This document shows, one piece after another, positions 39,701 to 54,700 of a stretch of DNA of 64,000 bases. This DNA comes from Rhynochetos jubatus (Eukaryota; Chordata; Aves; Eurypygiformes; Rhynochetidae): the NCBI GenBank assembly GCA_027574665.1, contig CM050650.1, positions 53,117,304-53,181,303 on the forward strand, written 5' to 3'. Position 1 is the stretch's first letter. Each line of letters starts with the position of its first letter. The position numbers and the translations under genes were made by a program. The notes beneath the pieces were generated by a model. That model worked only from the letters and a program-made list of their open reading frames with translations. It made no database searches and was not told where the DNA came from.

Positions 39701-42700
39701 CTTTTATTCCTTTCTTAAAAGGAAATAAAGGGGCGTTTAGTCTGACAATGGCACAGATTTAAGATGTGAGCTTAATATAAAAAGCTACCTGATATTTATT
39801 GAAAAAGAGAAGTAGTTTTGTAGAAGCTGTAACATTTGAGGCTATTAGAAGCAGTTGTACTCATGGATAGACTGAGGGACAGAAATATTTGTATGCAAGT
39901 ATTGGCTGTTGTGGGCCATTATCTCTATAAGAGCTGATCTCTACCTGATGTATTCATTTTTGAGTGAACAGCTACTAGATAAACTTCAGTAACGCATTTT
40001 ATATCATTGTTATAGAGTCATGCATGAAGCAGTGTTCATCATTAGCATAAGTTAAAGTCAAGATATATATGTCCTGATTAGATTTGAATATTTATCTTGT
40101 TTTCTGCTTTCTAGAGAAATGTTTAAAAGAAACTGTAAGTCAGTTGAAAAGTTTCCTTGTTACGAAGATGAATGGTGTAAGGTCTCTTTTGCTGACTATG
40201 CTGTAACCTATGCTGATCAGCCACCAAATGTGTGGTTTGTGGTTTTCAGGTGAGCTTCATGCAGCCCTATATAACTTCTATAGTGAAGTTGTATTGATAC
40301 ACTGTGTTTTTTCATTAACCTGCTTTAAAAATGTAATTTTATGTAAGTCTGCTTTTCTTAAATTCTAATGTATTCTTTTACTTTGTGTTACACAAATAAT
40401 TTTATTTGGGTAAATAATTGTAATATAATTTCAATTCTCTTTTCTTTAGAGAAATATTTCTTGTTCCAGAAGACATGCTTATAGTGCCAAAGATGTATAC
40501 TACTATCCCTTGCTGTAGACTTCATGTTGTGGATAATGACACACTGGAGGAAATGCCACATATGTTTTTCAAAGTGGCACCTCGTGTTTATCCCCAAAAT
40601 AAGGTAAATCCAAAGAGTCATTGTGAAAAGTATAACTTTTAAAATAATAATTGCCCAAATTCTGGGATATCTTCAGCTATGTTATAATGTTCTACTTAGA
40701 AGTGCATCTTTATTGCCGAGTTTGAACAGAGACTATCAGTGATCTGCTTCTGTGATACACCTTTTACAGGGAAAGAATAGCCTTAATTATCTTTGATATT
40801 TTTTACTATTGCTAAATGGAGGAATATTATCCAATGTCCCTGTGCTGTGCTACTCAGTGGCAATATGGTTGCAGATGATACTGTCCATCTGACAGAACAA
40901 CCTTCAAGAGTCAGTGACCAAACTAAGAATGAGGTTTGAACAGCCTTTTATAAGTCATGCTTACAATAATTAAGTTAATGTGTATCTTCAGGTGCTAATG
41001 ATTGCAGCATTGATGCCAAATACAGATTTAGATATGCCCCCTCTCAAAGCCTGTGTGTTATCTCAGAAGCATTAGTGTAAATCGCTTCTAAAAAAATAAC
41101 TATACTGTTAAATAGTTATCACAGCTCCTTCTGCCTTTTTAGACTAAAGAAGACAGTTTGCTCAGTGTTTCCTTGCAAGTTACATGTTCTACACTCTTTA
41201 TTACCCTCTCCTTTGGAGTCTTTATAATTGCTGCTGTTCTTGTTTATCATGAGCAACACTGAGCACAGTAAACTACAACAAGGATTAACTTCTGGCCATA
41301 CGAATGATGAATAAGGATTGATTAGTTTACATGTCTTGTGGGCTTTGCTTCTGCTTATATATCTAACTGTGATGCTTGAAGTATTTTGCAACCCCATTGT
41401 TGACTCGTACTTCTGTAACCCCAGGTGCTTTGCTAAAGAACTGAATCCTGTAGTTTATTATTCTTGACTAAATATAGTCTATTTCAGTACTGATTTGGAT
41501 GCTATTTTTTCAGCCCATTTTCGAGTTTAAAATAATCTTGAATTCTTATTTTCTCTTCCTCTAAAGTCCTTCTTAGTTTTTAGAATCAGCTAATTAAACA
41601 TAAATGTTCTCCATTTCACCAATCTCATTACTAATAAAAATATTGAATAGAATTATGTTCAGGTATGATCTCTGAAATCTCACTGATTGCATCCTGCTTT
41701 TCCAAAAGGAGCCATGAATATGTGCTCTCTGGATGTGATTGTCCAACAACCACCCTAGTTTCTTCCTTATGACAGCTTTTCCTTAGGCTTTAGAAGGATG
41801 ATCAGAGAGACAGCGTCAGGTATCTGCTTCATTCCCATAGTGTGCTTTCCTATAGAAGGAAGATTGACTGGTTTGACAGGAGTTGGTTTGTGCAGTCTGT
41901 TTGCTATGTTGAGGGGGTTGCAAGGGATTAATCTTTTTAGTTATGTTATGAGGGGTCCAGCCATTTGAGTTATGCTCACTGATAATTTTCTAGACATCTT
42001 TGTCCAGCTAAAAAAATACAACTTTGCAGTTCTTTAGACTTGAAGTACCTTGTGTGTCCTCCATCAGTTAGCAAACATAATTTTAAAGTTTTATGGTTGT
42101 TTTAACCTGTTTTTTAATTATCCTTCAGACAGTTCAGAAGTTCATCAGACCTAGCTAATCCAAAATTTTAATTTATCTATATAATAATTTACTACTTCTT
42201 TTTCTATGCTGGCCTGCTTCTTTACCTCTCTAATATTACCTCTAATATTAACGGTTCTAGCCACATGTTCACAGCTCACCTTCTAGTGGAGGCAGGTTCA
42301 CATTTTAGCTTTCTCCGTCTCATCTGTCAGCAACAAGGAATTTATGTCAGTTACAGTCTAACGCTGTAGGAGTAGTTTGCTTGTCTTTATTTTGTAACTT
42401 CCAGTTTCATCAGACTTGGGTTTTTTTTCACTGCAATGAACTTTCCTTATTTAGTGTTTGTAGTGAATATTAGCTGAATGTGACAGGTAAGGGCTGCTAC
42501 TGCTGGAGGAATATGCTTTAAAAAGAAGGGTTTCAGACAAGCTTTTCAAGCTCTCAAAACTAATTTGAGAACCTTGGAAATGGGGTGTGGATTCTACCAG
42601 ACAGGAAAAAACCATTTGGAATCCAACAGTGGCAATTGGCAGCATGCACAAAGAAATCTCAATGGTGAACACTACTTCTTTTCAGGAGAGTGATGAGTTG

Positions 42701-45700
42701 TAAAAAGAACGATCACAACTTCAGGTTTATTTCAGATCACACCTCAGCATTTGTCCTGCTTAGCAGGTTACATCTGTCTAGATCTGTCCTTTATGGCACG
42801 TTTTCCATTCCCTTGATTTCACTAGTTCTTTCTCAGACCTCCTCTCATTTAACTTATTTTCTTGAATAAAGATGTCCAAAATTGTACACAATATTCCAGA
42901 TTAGATTTTACCAACACTTTGTGCAGTACAGTGGTTTTAATATTGGAAATGCTTGTCTTGCTATGTGCTACCCCACCTGGTATGTTCCATAATATTTTTT
43001 TTTTTCAGGGGTACAGCATGATAGCCTTGGTGATTATGTCATTAACTAATGAAAATGGCCCTTTTTATTTTATTCCTGTCCTTCCTTATTGAAAAAGTCC
43101 CCACTTAAAGCAGACCTGTTTGCTATTATTCTCTAAACTCATGACTTTCATTTTAAATTAGTAAACATGGTTAATATCAAAGAGGGATTTTGGTTTCAGA
43201 GTATTAAAACAGAATTGTGCAGGTATGCTGTATTTTTCTACTTGCTCTTATAAAGTTTCTTAATCACTGCTACTGAGTTTTTCAGTAAGAATATAACCTT
43301 ATACTGTAAAATTTAGCTTGTTTTCTTCCTGTTTGTAAATGGTTTGTTAATGTTTCAGTGGACCTGCAGCAGCTATTGAAAGCTCTCTTGATGTTTTGAC
43401 AAGACATTGTGCAATTATTATGAACCAGAGAATACAGTGATATTTTAATCTCTTACCTTTCTTTTAAACAGTATTTTTTAAAATATGGTCAACAATGTAA
43501 TACATCAAGCAAAAAATTTTAAAGTACACCTGAATTCCTAAATGCCAATACAGAAAAAGTCCGTCCTTTTTTTTTTTTAATAAACCTACCAGTTAGTTTT
43601 TCTACTTCAAAAATATGAATCAGCAATTTACAACAGAGCTAAAAAGAAATCCTATCAAGAGATATTGTTATTCTGCTGCAGAGGCACTCCTGGAAAACAT
43701 TATTGTTCATTTCAGAATGATTGACAGTAAGGAAAAAATTTGCACACTAGCAATAATATCTGTCTTCTTTCTGCAGACATTGCAGTCTATGTAGAAACTA
43801 GCTACTTGCTTTGCATTATTTGGATTTTCTTTTTTTGCATTCAATTTTCTTCTTCCACAGTATTTTTTTTCTACTGCTGGATACACTTGATTTTATTTTT
43901 GTTTTTGTTTTATTTCTACTCTATTATTCACAAGTCTCTTGAACAGATTGTGGAAAATTATAGAGATAAGCATTCCTCAAGACTGTGCACAAGGACACTG
44001 AGCAGTTATTTTCTTGACTAGTCACAGAAGGACATAAGGAAATTATCTTAACCAAAAAGTTAGTTTAGGTGGCGTATTAGGAAACAACTCTTTCTGATTC
44101 TAGTGATAGTGAATCATAACAAGATATCTAAGTAGGTAATGAAACCTCTCAAAGGTTTTTAAGGAAGAGAAATAATTATGATGGGGTTGTCTAGGTCTAT
44201 TTGTTTATTTCTCAGTAGTGACTGATGGTTACGCTGTGTTCCTACCAGCCACAAAATTCAGTTATTCTGCTTTCTAATTGCTGTAGTATTCAGAAAGTGC
44301 CCATCCATGCAATTTTTTTAATCTGAAGTCTAAATTTTCTGCATATTTATAGTGAACAATAAGACTGTACAACCTTGTCTTTATAAATAGGTATACAACA
44401 GTGTTTTTCTCATGTGCACCCTGCTGCCAGAAAGCACTTGAATAGATGGCTAAATCCCTCTTAGTTTCCAAGTGTATTTATTAAGAACAGGGGGAACTTT
44501 AACTATATGCTGAAACAGATATTTAAATAGTGAGTCCTCCTGAATCATAGCTTTGAATGGTTGCTATTACTTTGTAGTGATTAAAGTGTGTAAAGTGCTT
44601 TGCAGTTACAACTGCACAAACTGGAATAATGAATAATTTATTTTACTTTCATTCTAAATATTCAGTAGTTAGGAAGTCACAACCTTGCATTATAAAGTAG
44701 TCCTGAAATCATAGCCCTACTTATTACCAGAATTTTTCAACAGAACTCCTTTCTTTCTTTCTCTTTTTTTTTTTTTTTTTTTTTTTCTTTTTTAAAACTA
44801 AACACTGGTAAATACTTATTTCTTTAAAGTGAAATTTAGCAAAAGACTGCAAAAAGAGAATATTTCAAAGAATTTTCATCTGGACTATTTCTTGAGTGCT
44901 ACATGAAATTTTAGTGTTTGAAATAGCAAGTTGGTAGGGCTAGTTCTGAGAATCTGAAGGAGGGACGTAATCCTGAGTTCCACTGTTACATTGCAATTGA
45001 CTATTGCACTCATTATATCCCTTATTCCTGCCCCTCCCTTTCAAGTAATCACTTTCACATTGCCTCCTTTTTTCAAACACAAATTGAAACCAAGTCTTGA
45101 AACCTTTTATGTTATATTCTGTTTTCCCATATTCCTTTTCTTGGGTTTTATAAAGAGAAGATAAATCTTCACCAGCCTTATTAATAGTCTACTAATAATT
45201 TTTTATTTGATTTTTTTAATACTAGAAATATTTTTTCTTAAACCAACATCTTCGTGAAAGTAAGATTAATATACAGACATTTAATGCTATACTTGCAATG
45301 ACATTATTAAAAGTCGGGGAAATGTTAATTTAACCTCACATCTGAAGACAGAATGATTCTGATCCATGCAGCAAATGGCATTCATCCATAGTTTCATTCT
45401 GCCTACGGCAAGAAGGGTCACGTCGTAATCTCTGGTTTATCACTTAATGCAGTTATTTTTATGTTTATGCTATCTAATTTTGCTTTTATGTGTGTGAGGA
45501 TGGCTAGCTTTTGCTAAATGTTGTGTGTGAATTGCCAATGGTGTGTGGTCACCTTTGCAGTTCAAAGTATCTATAATCTCAAATCGCTATTGTTTCGCAG
45601 TTTTCAAATACATCAACGTTTCACAATACACAACTTTCTTACATCTGGCATGATGTAAAGTTCTTCACTTATGCATGTTGCATGTAATCATAGAGTGGAT

Positions 45701-48700
45701 TTTGAGTAGTTATTTCCAAGTAAAAATTACATGCTTCCTCCTTTCAGAAAGGATACACATTTATGGCTGAAGCATTTACTGGTGACTTACCTCTGGCAGC
45801 TGGAAGATGGAAGCTCCGGCTCATCGGTTCTCATAGTCCACTCCCGTTTCTCTCTCGTGAGGCTGTAAATAATGTCTATTCTACTAAAGAAATTAAAGAG
45901 TATTACATACCCAATGACAAGCATGTAATATTCAGGTAAACCTTGAGATAAGAATAATTAAATTCTGCTTTTTATATGGAACTTTCCTGCCAGAAAAGGA
46001 TGCTATTTCCTCTTTCTTAGAAAGGGAAGGGATATATATCTATATATACATACATATGTTATGGGCTGTCAGTGTTCAATACTAAATATAACATTTCATT
46101 TATAAAAATGTTATTTTCTGAAATATTGATTGCCACTGCTTAATGAAGAACAGGTGTACAGGCTATAACTTTCAAATTAGAGTAACATTATTTTGCATTT
46201 CTGTAGGCTCAATCTTGAAATTCTATCGCTATGTCAATTACTGAATTGTCATTAATACTTTGGGGGATTAAATATGTATTAAAATAGAGATTTTTTCAGG
46301 TGGGGTGGAGATGTAAAGTTTGGTACATTTTTCTCAGCTATTCAGATAATTCTTTAAATAAAATCCGAAAGTACAACAGTTTATTTTCTAATATCAGAAC
46401 ACTTTCCATCCTGCAGTGTTGGCAGAAAAAAAAATATACCTTTTAGCATGCTGATTCTTTTAGTAGAACATATTTAGTGAAAATGTGATAATTTCATTTT
46501 ACTAATCCTTTTAAAATTTATTAAAGTTTATTAAAATCAGTATTCCAGTTGAGTTTGAGTGCAGAACTGGTCCTGACTAAATCACTATGCTGAAGTTTTT
46601 ACACAAAGGACCACACAATGCACTACAACAGGTCCCATGCTTAGAGCTGATTACATGCATATATTTTGAAGGTTAATACTACAGCATTGTTCCCTGATTC
46701 CTGACACTTTGTATCAATATTTCAAATCAATTGATTGTTCTTGGGACAGAGGTCTATTCAACAAGAGGAATAAGGTTCAGTATAAATGAAGAAAGCATCT
46801 AATGTAAATACAAGAAGTGCACTCAAATTCTGTAAACTCTCTCTTGATGAGTTTGGGTTTAATTTTTTTCTTTTTTCCCCTCTGCTGTTGTCAATCTTTG
46901 AAAAAATTTCAATTTGTGGACAAAATGCAAATACTATATAAATTTAGGAGACACAAGAAAAATATTTAGATTTCATCCTAAAACTCCAATTCCACAATCT
47001 TTTCATTCCAGCTCTTTTAAGTTCACTAGGGTACCAGCTGCTATCAAATGAGATAACTTTTGAAAGGCAATCTTCTGTTTTTTTCTTTTGCTCAGTGACT
47101 TTTTAACTGAAATAGTTCCCTCACTGACTAACCATGTTTTTCAATAAATACCAGTACACCAGGAGTGAAAATGTAAGTCTGGACATTTGATACGGCATTG
47201 AAAAAAAGAAATAGCAAGAGCACCCTTTTTTTTTCTTTTAGCAGCATTTACTTTGACCTTAGATTCACTTCACTAAACTTTTCTACAAGAAGCTTAGCCC
47301 ATAGGATTGGAGGAAAAACCTTGACTACAAACACAATTTTAAGTTCTTTCTCCCAGGTCACCACAACACCTAGGTACTTTCCTAAAAAAGAATGACCTGG
47401 CGTAGCTGGTTATATTGTTATAATTTTTTTCTTCCCTTTTAGGTATTCAGTAAAAGTCACAGCATCACATATTGCTACAGTGCAGGTACAAACCTCTAAA
47501 TCAGATGTGCTCATTAAACTACAAGTCCTCAACAATGAGGAAGAAATTGTGAGTGTCACCGGAAAGGGCCATGCAGTCATCCCTGCTTTTAATTTCTTGA
47601 GTAATGAAACGCTTTTGAGTTCACACTGTAAGTATTGCATTCTGTATTTGATAATTTTATTCACTGAAGGATATACATTCTTACAGTAGCTTTAGGTAAT
47701 CACAGAAAATATTTTTTTCTTACTGTTTCCATAAATCCATAATTGCTTTGTGATGGAGTGAAATCAGCTACATTATGAGCAATGAACACGAATCCTTGGT
47801 CCTCATCAATGAGAAAAGATACCGAAAGGATTGACTGAAATAAGGCATCCAGCCATATTTTCTTCCTCTGCCTTTTGGCCGTGTTTTGCAACCGAGTAAA
47901 GACTTTTGTGGATAACTGAAGTAGCGTCTGAGTTCTGAAAATTGTATGCATATGCTTGTCTTGTCCTTGAGAATTGAAATATGTTTTATTTTCATGATCT
48001 TGCCTTGATTACTTTGATCCTAAATTTCAGAAAATGTTGGCTATTAGGGAACTGAGGCCCAGACCATGGGACATTTAAATAGTTTATGATAGCAACTGAA
48101 ATACTGAGAAAAATTATCTCTTATGGGAATATGTGAATTTAAACAAACTTTCTTCTAGAACAAATTTAATTGAAAGTTAGAGGAAATAATACCTCACTTA
48201 TTTTTGGCTGAACAGTTGAAACTGAGAAGGTAATTCACTCTAAATTATTTTTCTCTTTTTTTTTTTTTTTTAAATTATGGCTATTCATTACATTGCAGTC
48301 CTGACAACTCAGTTCTTGTTAAAGGTGAGAACCAGTGTGTGTTCAAAGGTCACCTATCACAAATATGCTAAAATTCATGTATTTTCTCAAACTGCTTTGA
48401 AACTAGTCATTGTACCTAAAAAAAAAAAAAAAAAAAAAATCAAGCCGGCATCGGTTCAAACTGTCTCTCTGTAGTTCATCAAACTACCACTTTGAATCTA
48501 CTGTATGCCCAAGACTGGCAGCATAGAAATACTGGGTGAAGGGGCAGGGAGGTAAAGAAAATAAAGCCAAACTCTCTCCAGTGGTGCCTAGTGATAAGGC
48601 AAGAGGCAATGGGCACAAACAGGAAGTACATCTAAGCATTAGAAAAGGTGATTTGGAGAAGGGGGTTTGTTTCATTTTCGCTCTCACAGTGTCAAACATT

Positions 48701-51700
48701 GGAACAGGTTGCCTAGAAAGGCTTTGGAGTTTTCATCCTTGTAGATAATCAAAACCCATCTGGGCATGGCCATGAGCAGCCTGCCCTAGATGACCCTGCT
48801 TTTAGCAATGGGGTTGAACTGAACGATCTCCAGAGGTGTCTTCCAGCCTCTGCCAGGACCACTCAGCCTCCATGATATCGGTTAGTTGTTAAGGCCTTAT
48901 GGGTTTGATTGGTTTGGGTTTTTCTTAATGATACACAAATAATCCAGCTTCCTTAGATGTGCTGTCAACTAAACAGGTATTCATTTACAACCAGACTTAA
49001 CAGAGAGAGCCTTCAGCCTGAGGATGTAGCAGTGCTCTGCCATCACCCCTTCTGATGTAGTGACGTAACTTCCTGCACACTCTAGATGGCAGAGTTCAGT
49101 TATCCGCACATACTTATTCCGGCTTCACTTCCAGGCTTTCAGGAGTTAGGGTTCTGCCAAACTCGTGCACATGAGCTGCAGTCAGACAGCATCAGCTATT
49201 TGCTGCTGGCGGTTTTATTGTTTGATAAAATTAGAGCTGGGCTACTAATGAAGCTAAACCAAAAGTGGAATGAAAGTTTTGTCCTCTGAAAGTACACTCA
49301 GCCAGCTGATTGATATTTGATTTTGAAGTGGTGTTTAACTTTACTATTCAGAAGCAATAAATACAGCTTAATGAGGTACATAATTCTTAGGCATATTTTC
49401 AACAATTATCCCTGTAGTGCTCAGGTCGTTTTTAGGAAAAAGGAAGTACCTTCTACCTGCTCTCACAACACTTCTTTTATGTAATGGATTTTACATGCTG
49501 CTGCCATGCCATCTTAACTTCTTCTATAATCTTCATTTGTTTCCCTTTATTTCCTAAGCAAGCTATTTCCATTTTATTTATAAGAACTTATACTACATTG
49601 AATTTTTCATTATATCTCTGGGCTTCATTTTGAAAATGTATATTCTTCATAAACATTACAAGTTTGCTTAAATAAAGCAGCTGTTTTTAAGCAAACAAGT
49701 CAGCTACCGTACTGTCCATGGACACTACTATACATCATATTGTTGTAAGATATTAAAGCCTTCAGGCCTTTTATGAAGACTTTGAAACAATTGATCTTCT
49801 GTAAATCAATCAGTTTCTGCCTGTTTGAGCACATTCAGAACCTGAGGCAAAGACAAATTGTTCAAATACTGAATTATTGCTTTGCAAAAGCCCAAAATAG
49901 CACCATATTTCATGGATTCACCTCCACTATTTTGAACTCTGTAGTTTTCTAACATGATCCTTGAGAAAAATGTTTTATCTAAATTTCCAGTGCTGTGTGG
50001 GGAAAGATAACTAATTGAATCATGTTTATAAAACATTTTGATTTCTGTCTCACCTGCACCTTGTTATTACCAGAAATGCCAGTTTAAATACTATGGTGAC
50101 CATGACCTTAAAGTGTAAGTCATCAGTTGACAATGTTGTGATTTTAAAGAAAGTCATGGAAAAGCTGTCAAGATTTTTGATTTAGTTACCAAGGTAATCA
50201 GTAGCTGTTTTGGGGTTTTGGATTGTGGGAATCGATTAGTTAACTTAATAGTTAGTCTGGTGGAAATAGAAGCAGGAAAGCTGTAAGACACCTCACATTA
50301 GAGTAAGCATGAGAAATACTTGAAATAAATTGCTGAGTTACCCTCAGTAATATGAAGAAGAAACTGTCTTTCAGGAATCCCACTTGTTGGCAAAGATCAT
50401 AGTCTGAAGACTGAAATAAGTTAAAAGTCACAATCAGCTGAAAGAAAAGAGAAACAGGTTCCAATGGAGGCTGGAAGGGAAAGGATGGGGCAAAAAACAA
50501 AGAGGGACATTCTGTCTTTGCCAGACCTAGTGGTGGATATAGGTGAGAAGAATGTATGTAAAATATCCTCAGAAATCAGACATACCCCTGAGGCTTTTAT
50601 CTCATGTGCTTGCTATGATACAAGTAATTTTTGCTAATTCAAAATTATTTTAATCCATTGTGAATCATTCAATGAAATATTTGTTATATTACCCTGATTG
50701 AAAATAGGAAGGTGGTTGTATCAGGTTCTTAGTTAGTGGAGCCAGTGCATGTTAACTGGAAAAGTGGTGATGAAAGGCACTTGCTTTCAAAGGGAATTCA
50801 AAATAGTTTTAACAACTGGCAAACTGACTGTAAAAAAAGTGAATATATTTGAAGGTGAAATGAATATTCTGATGTCATTTAAGTGTGTCTCAGTGTATGG
50901 AGAGGTGTCACTTGGAAGGAATAACTGTGACTGCTGTCACTGTTGATCTTCTCTTAACTACTGCCATTATTTTTACAATGCTAGACCTAAGTGGCCTTAA
51001 CATCAAAGTTCTTTTGCTACCTCTATACGCATCCTCTGTATCACAAAGAAGACATTTTGTGTAAGTGTTCCAGGTCTTTCAGAGCACGAAAACTGAATGA
51101 GAAGAAAATGGCACGTACTCAGTACAACCTGTGTGACAGTATCGTGACAGTATCGTGACAGTATCGTATTACCCAACCAGCTGAGCGTCTGCAGGTGCAA
51201 TTTATGGCATTGTAGAAGCATGTTTCTTTGCTTTTGTGAAAAGTGTTAAGAAATTATGGCCTGTACAGTAACAATAGAGCAACCTCCATAAATACTGATG
51301 CCAAGTTCAGGTGGGGCTTTGTACAATCAACATTCAATACAAGTTTCATAGTCTCAGCATCCAGGTGCTCTCTAAAAAAGTTTGTTTTCACAGAATGGGA
51401 ATCGTCAGAAACCACTGCTATACCATCACCACCGATCTTGTTAGATAAGCAAGACACAATCCTCACGTTTGAGACCTATTCAGTATCGCGCATGTTCTGC
51501 CTCTCGTAGGATTGATTGCTGTGTTGACAGAAGTACTCTTAAATGAAATTATTGTGCAAGCATCACAAATAAAACATTATCCTCCTTTCCTACCCGCAAT
51601 CTGTTAATTAATCCCTCCAGTCACAGCTGTTTTATTAATGCCTTTTATTGCTCAAAAACAACATTCAATCGATTGATTTAGAATATATTTACCCCTTCCG

Positions 51701-54700
51701 AGATGTAGCAGATGACACCTTGAACACTTGTGTGCCAATAAAGGAATTACATACTATGTTGCAAGCACAACTTGTTTTGTTGATACAAGCATAGCAGTCC
51801 TGCAGCACAGATGGACAAGTGAATGCTCATAATCCTTTTGTTTTCCATAGTAGCAGTCTGGTACAATCAAAATCTCATTCAGATAATTGTGTGAATCTGG
51901 AACCAAGGTAGGTACGAGTGCCGTCTAGGCAGAGCTTTGCGTAGGAAAACAGATGAAACATTTACGTATGCAGTAAGAAAATAAGTTTGGTGTCACAGCA
52001 CCACCTGGTGACCATTTCTAGAACTCTTATTTTTGGTTGTGTATGAATTTTTGGGAACTTTTCCAAGTCATCTTTCCAGCAAAGGCAAAAATGAGTCTTA
52101 TGAAAGATTCCACCATTCTGAGCTGAGTTATCTTCATGGCAGGATCATTGTCAGGGCAAACCATCATAGAATTCTTCAATATTTATGCTTTTTACGTTTA
52201 AGGAGAGAGAGAAGAGGAAGATAGTGAGGCATTCATGGAAGCTAATTATAGCCTAAAGAATACAGCCCCCCTGGAAACCTCCCTGCTTTGACAGGTACAG
52301 GTAGGTTCCTTCAGAGGGCAGTGCACAGCTCCTAAAGCTCAAAAATCAGACCTCCTGGATAGGAGCTCACCTCTCTGTTGACTTCAAGGAGGAGCGCATG
52401 TAGTTGGCCTCACTGCTTTAAAGCTACCTTTTTATAAATTATTTGCACTGCTCCTTGATAACAGTGTTCAGGCAGGCATTGAAGATCATTCTTGACTAGA
52501 AGCTTTCACGCAAATATTGCAGTTGGTACCCTAAAGGCAAGTTACCCAATTGGAAATTATCCGTATGTGGAGTTATTCTTCCATTTGGAATCCAAATAGT
52601 TTCTTTTCAGCAGGTTTTCATAGAGATGTGAAAGAACATGCAAGACTCTGGTCTCTGGATAATGTTTCTTCTTCATCCAAATACAATTCTGTTGAGTGAA
52701 AGGCTCATGATTTTGGTTCCCTCTGATGAAAGACTAGATAATCTAACCACTCTGAGTTATGTCTCCTGTCACCTTCACAGAATGGGAAGCTAACTCATAC
52801 CTGGAAAGCTCAGCAGGCTCTATTTGGGCAAGAAACTATTCCGCAGATATAGGCTTGCTTCGGCATATCTTTTACAAAACAACATCTGCAGAGTTGGTTA
52901 GAAGAAACAAGTATTGTCTTCCTTCAAGTTTCTCTCACAGACCTCCTTACCACAGGGACAGCAACAGGGACAGCTCAGGTGCTAAAGATTCTGAATGTCG
53001 TGCAGAAGAGTGACTCATAGCTTGTGATTAGGAGTTTGAGACATCTTGCAGAAAGCATTTCTGTGAGGTCTTGTTTTCCTTTCCTGACTTCAACAGATTT
53101 TCTTAGGACAGGGGAAGCACTGCCTTATGCAGAGGGAAGATGCAATAGCAAGTGTTCTGTGGCATTTGTCTTCCATAAGAAACACTATTTCCTAGCTCCC
53201 TTTGAGTTTCTAGTGGCACACTTAACCTTTTATTTGACATTAATACACTGACACACCATCTGTAGAATTTGCTGAATCTGGTCTAATAGCCCTGTCAGCT
53301 CCTGTGAACTTCCCTAGGTGTTTTGTCAACACACATGAAACTCCGTACACTTTTATCTTGAAGTGTTGCGGTGATACAGTATCATCGCTTGCTTCTACAA
53401 TAAACCTTAGGAAGCGTAAAGTCTTCTGTTCTCAGTGAAGCCCAAAAGATATCTCTTTCGTTGATGGTCCAGCTATTGTTAGTGTAATGCAGGTGAAGCT
53501 GCTTCCCCAGAGATGTTAGCTTTGCCCTTATTCAATTTTCTGTGAGATACTCTCTCTTAGAATTCTTAATCCTTTCTCTGTAGACATTCAGGCAAGATAG
53601 TATCATAGATACCAGTGGCATTAGAAATGAACACAAGTTTGTTTTCTGGTTTAATATTTCTGTTACAGCACTTCTTTAGCACATTCCTGGTTTCACAATT
53701 TTTCTGCATTATTTGCTTCCTTAGGGGACAATGATATAGTTTTATAAATTATAGACCACAAACAGTTCTATAGGTCTCTTCAAGATGGGCTTCATTTCAA
53801 ACTTCAGCTATTACCTTTGTGTCAGGTTAAAATAAGAGACATCTGTAAGGGTAGGAGCGGCCGGAACTGTGGCCACTGCACCTCCCCCTTCTTCCATAAG
53901 TGCACCTAATTTATTAAATTAGGTTAGCTGCACAAAGATCCCATCATACAGAGTACAAGGCTGTCTGTATTATGTAAGATATAGCATTATACAGTAATAT
54001 ACAGCAATATAGGTGCTGTGGTGGTTAGTGCAGGAATGAAGTGTTGGGTTTGGGCGGGGGGAAATATATGCTTTATAAACAGTAAAAAGTGTCTTTCAAA
54101 TTTCTCATTATTTACTTTGAAGAGATTTGTGATTTGCATGCAGAATGAAAGCCCGATACTATTTGGAATAAACATAATTGTAATTGGAACCTTGTGAGCA
54201 TAATGCAGCATGAGAAAATTGACCATGGTAATTCATAGAATTTCTGGAAATTAACACTGACATTTTTTATCATCTTGCAGCAAGCAAAACACAGATTATT
54301 CAAAATAGTACAAAGAAGGAAACAGAAACTGGGGGATCGAAAAAAAAGGGTCATATTTCATCTTCAAAGGACAGCAAAGTTTTCAAGCCAGGACTTGTAC
54401 GAGAACGTCCACCTATAGCAGCAGATGAATCTCTCCTCTTGGAAAACTTTCAAAATAATGATGGAACTCCACAAGAAGTAAGAGATTCCATACCACTGGG
54501 ATTTGGAAAAAAACCCAAAACCAACAATGAAGGGGTATTGATAATTCTTTAGGTACATGTGGAGGTCTGATATCCTGAGGCAAGAGCAAGGAATCAAAAA
54601 TTAAGGTTGTTGGTAGCTTCGGAATGAGGCTATGGAGAAAGGATTACGTGTATATACAAATAACCAAATAACAAGAGATCATTTTTGTTTTCAAATCAAG

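Larger units (their letters stand above)
47628..54280. other. ADGB intron, 6.7 kb
   Basis: It holds an A run (48418-48439), a CR1 fragment (48540-48872), a three-copy 11-bp tandem repeat (51133-51165), a CTCF-like motif (51996-52013) and, from about 51000 to 53500, sequence less AT-rich than the rest with many short open frames on both strands. No exon in phase with ADGB was found. Confidence 0.65.

Noticed and set aside
41580-43100. Possible antisense old LINE
   Set aside because: Only scattered short resemblances; too decayed to call by eye, so mentioned in the intron entry only.
47700-47995. Open frames of 75-84 codons on the - strand just after exon 47443-47627
   Set aside because: Two frames overlap, neither has a recognisable domain, and there is no splice or promoter context.
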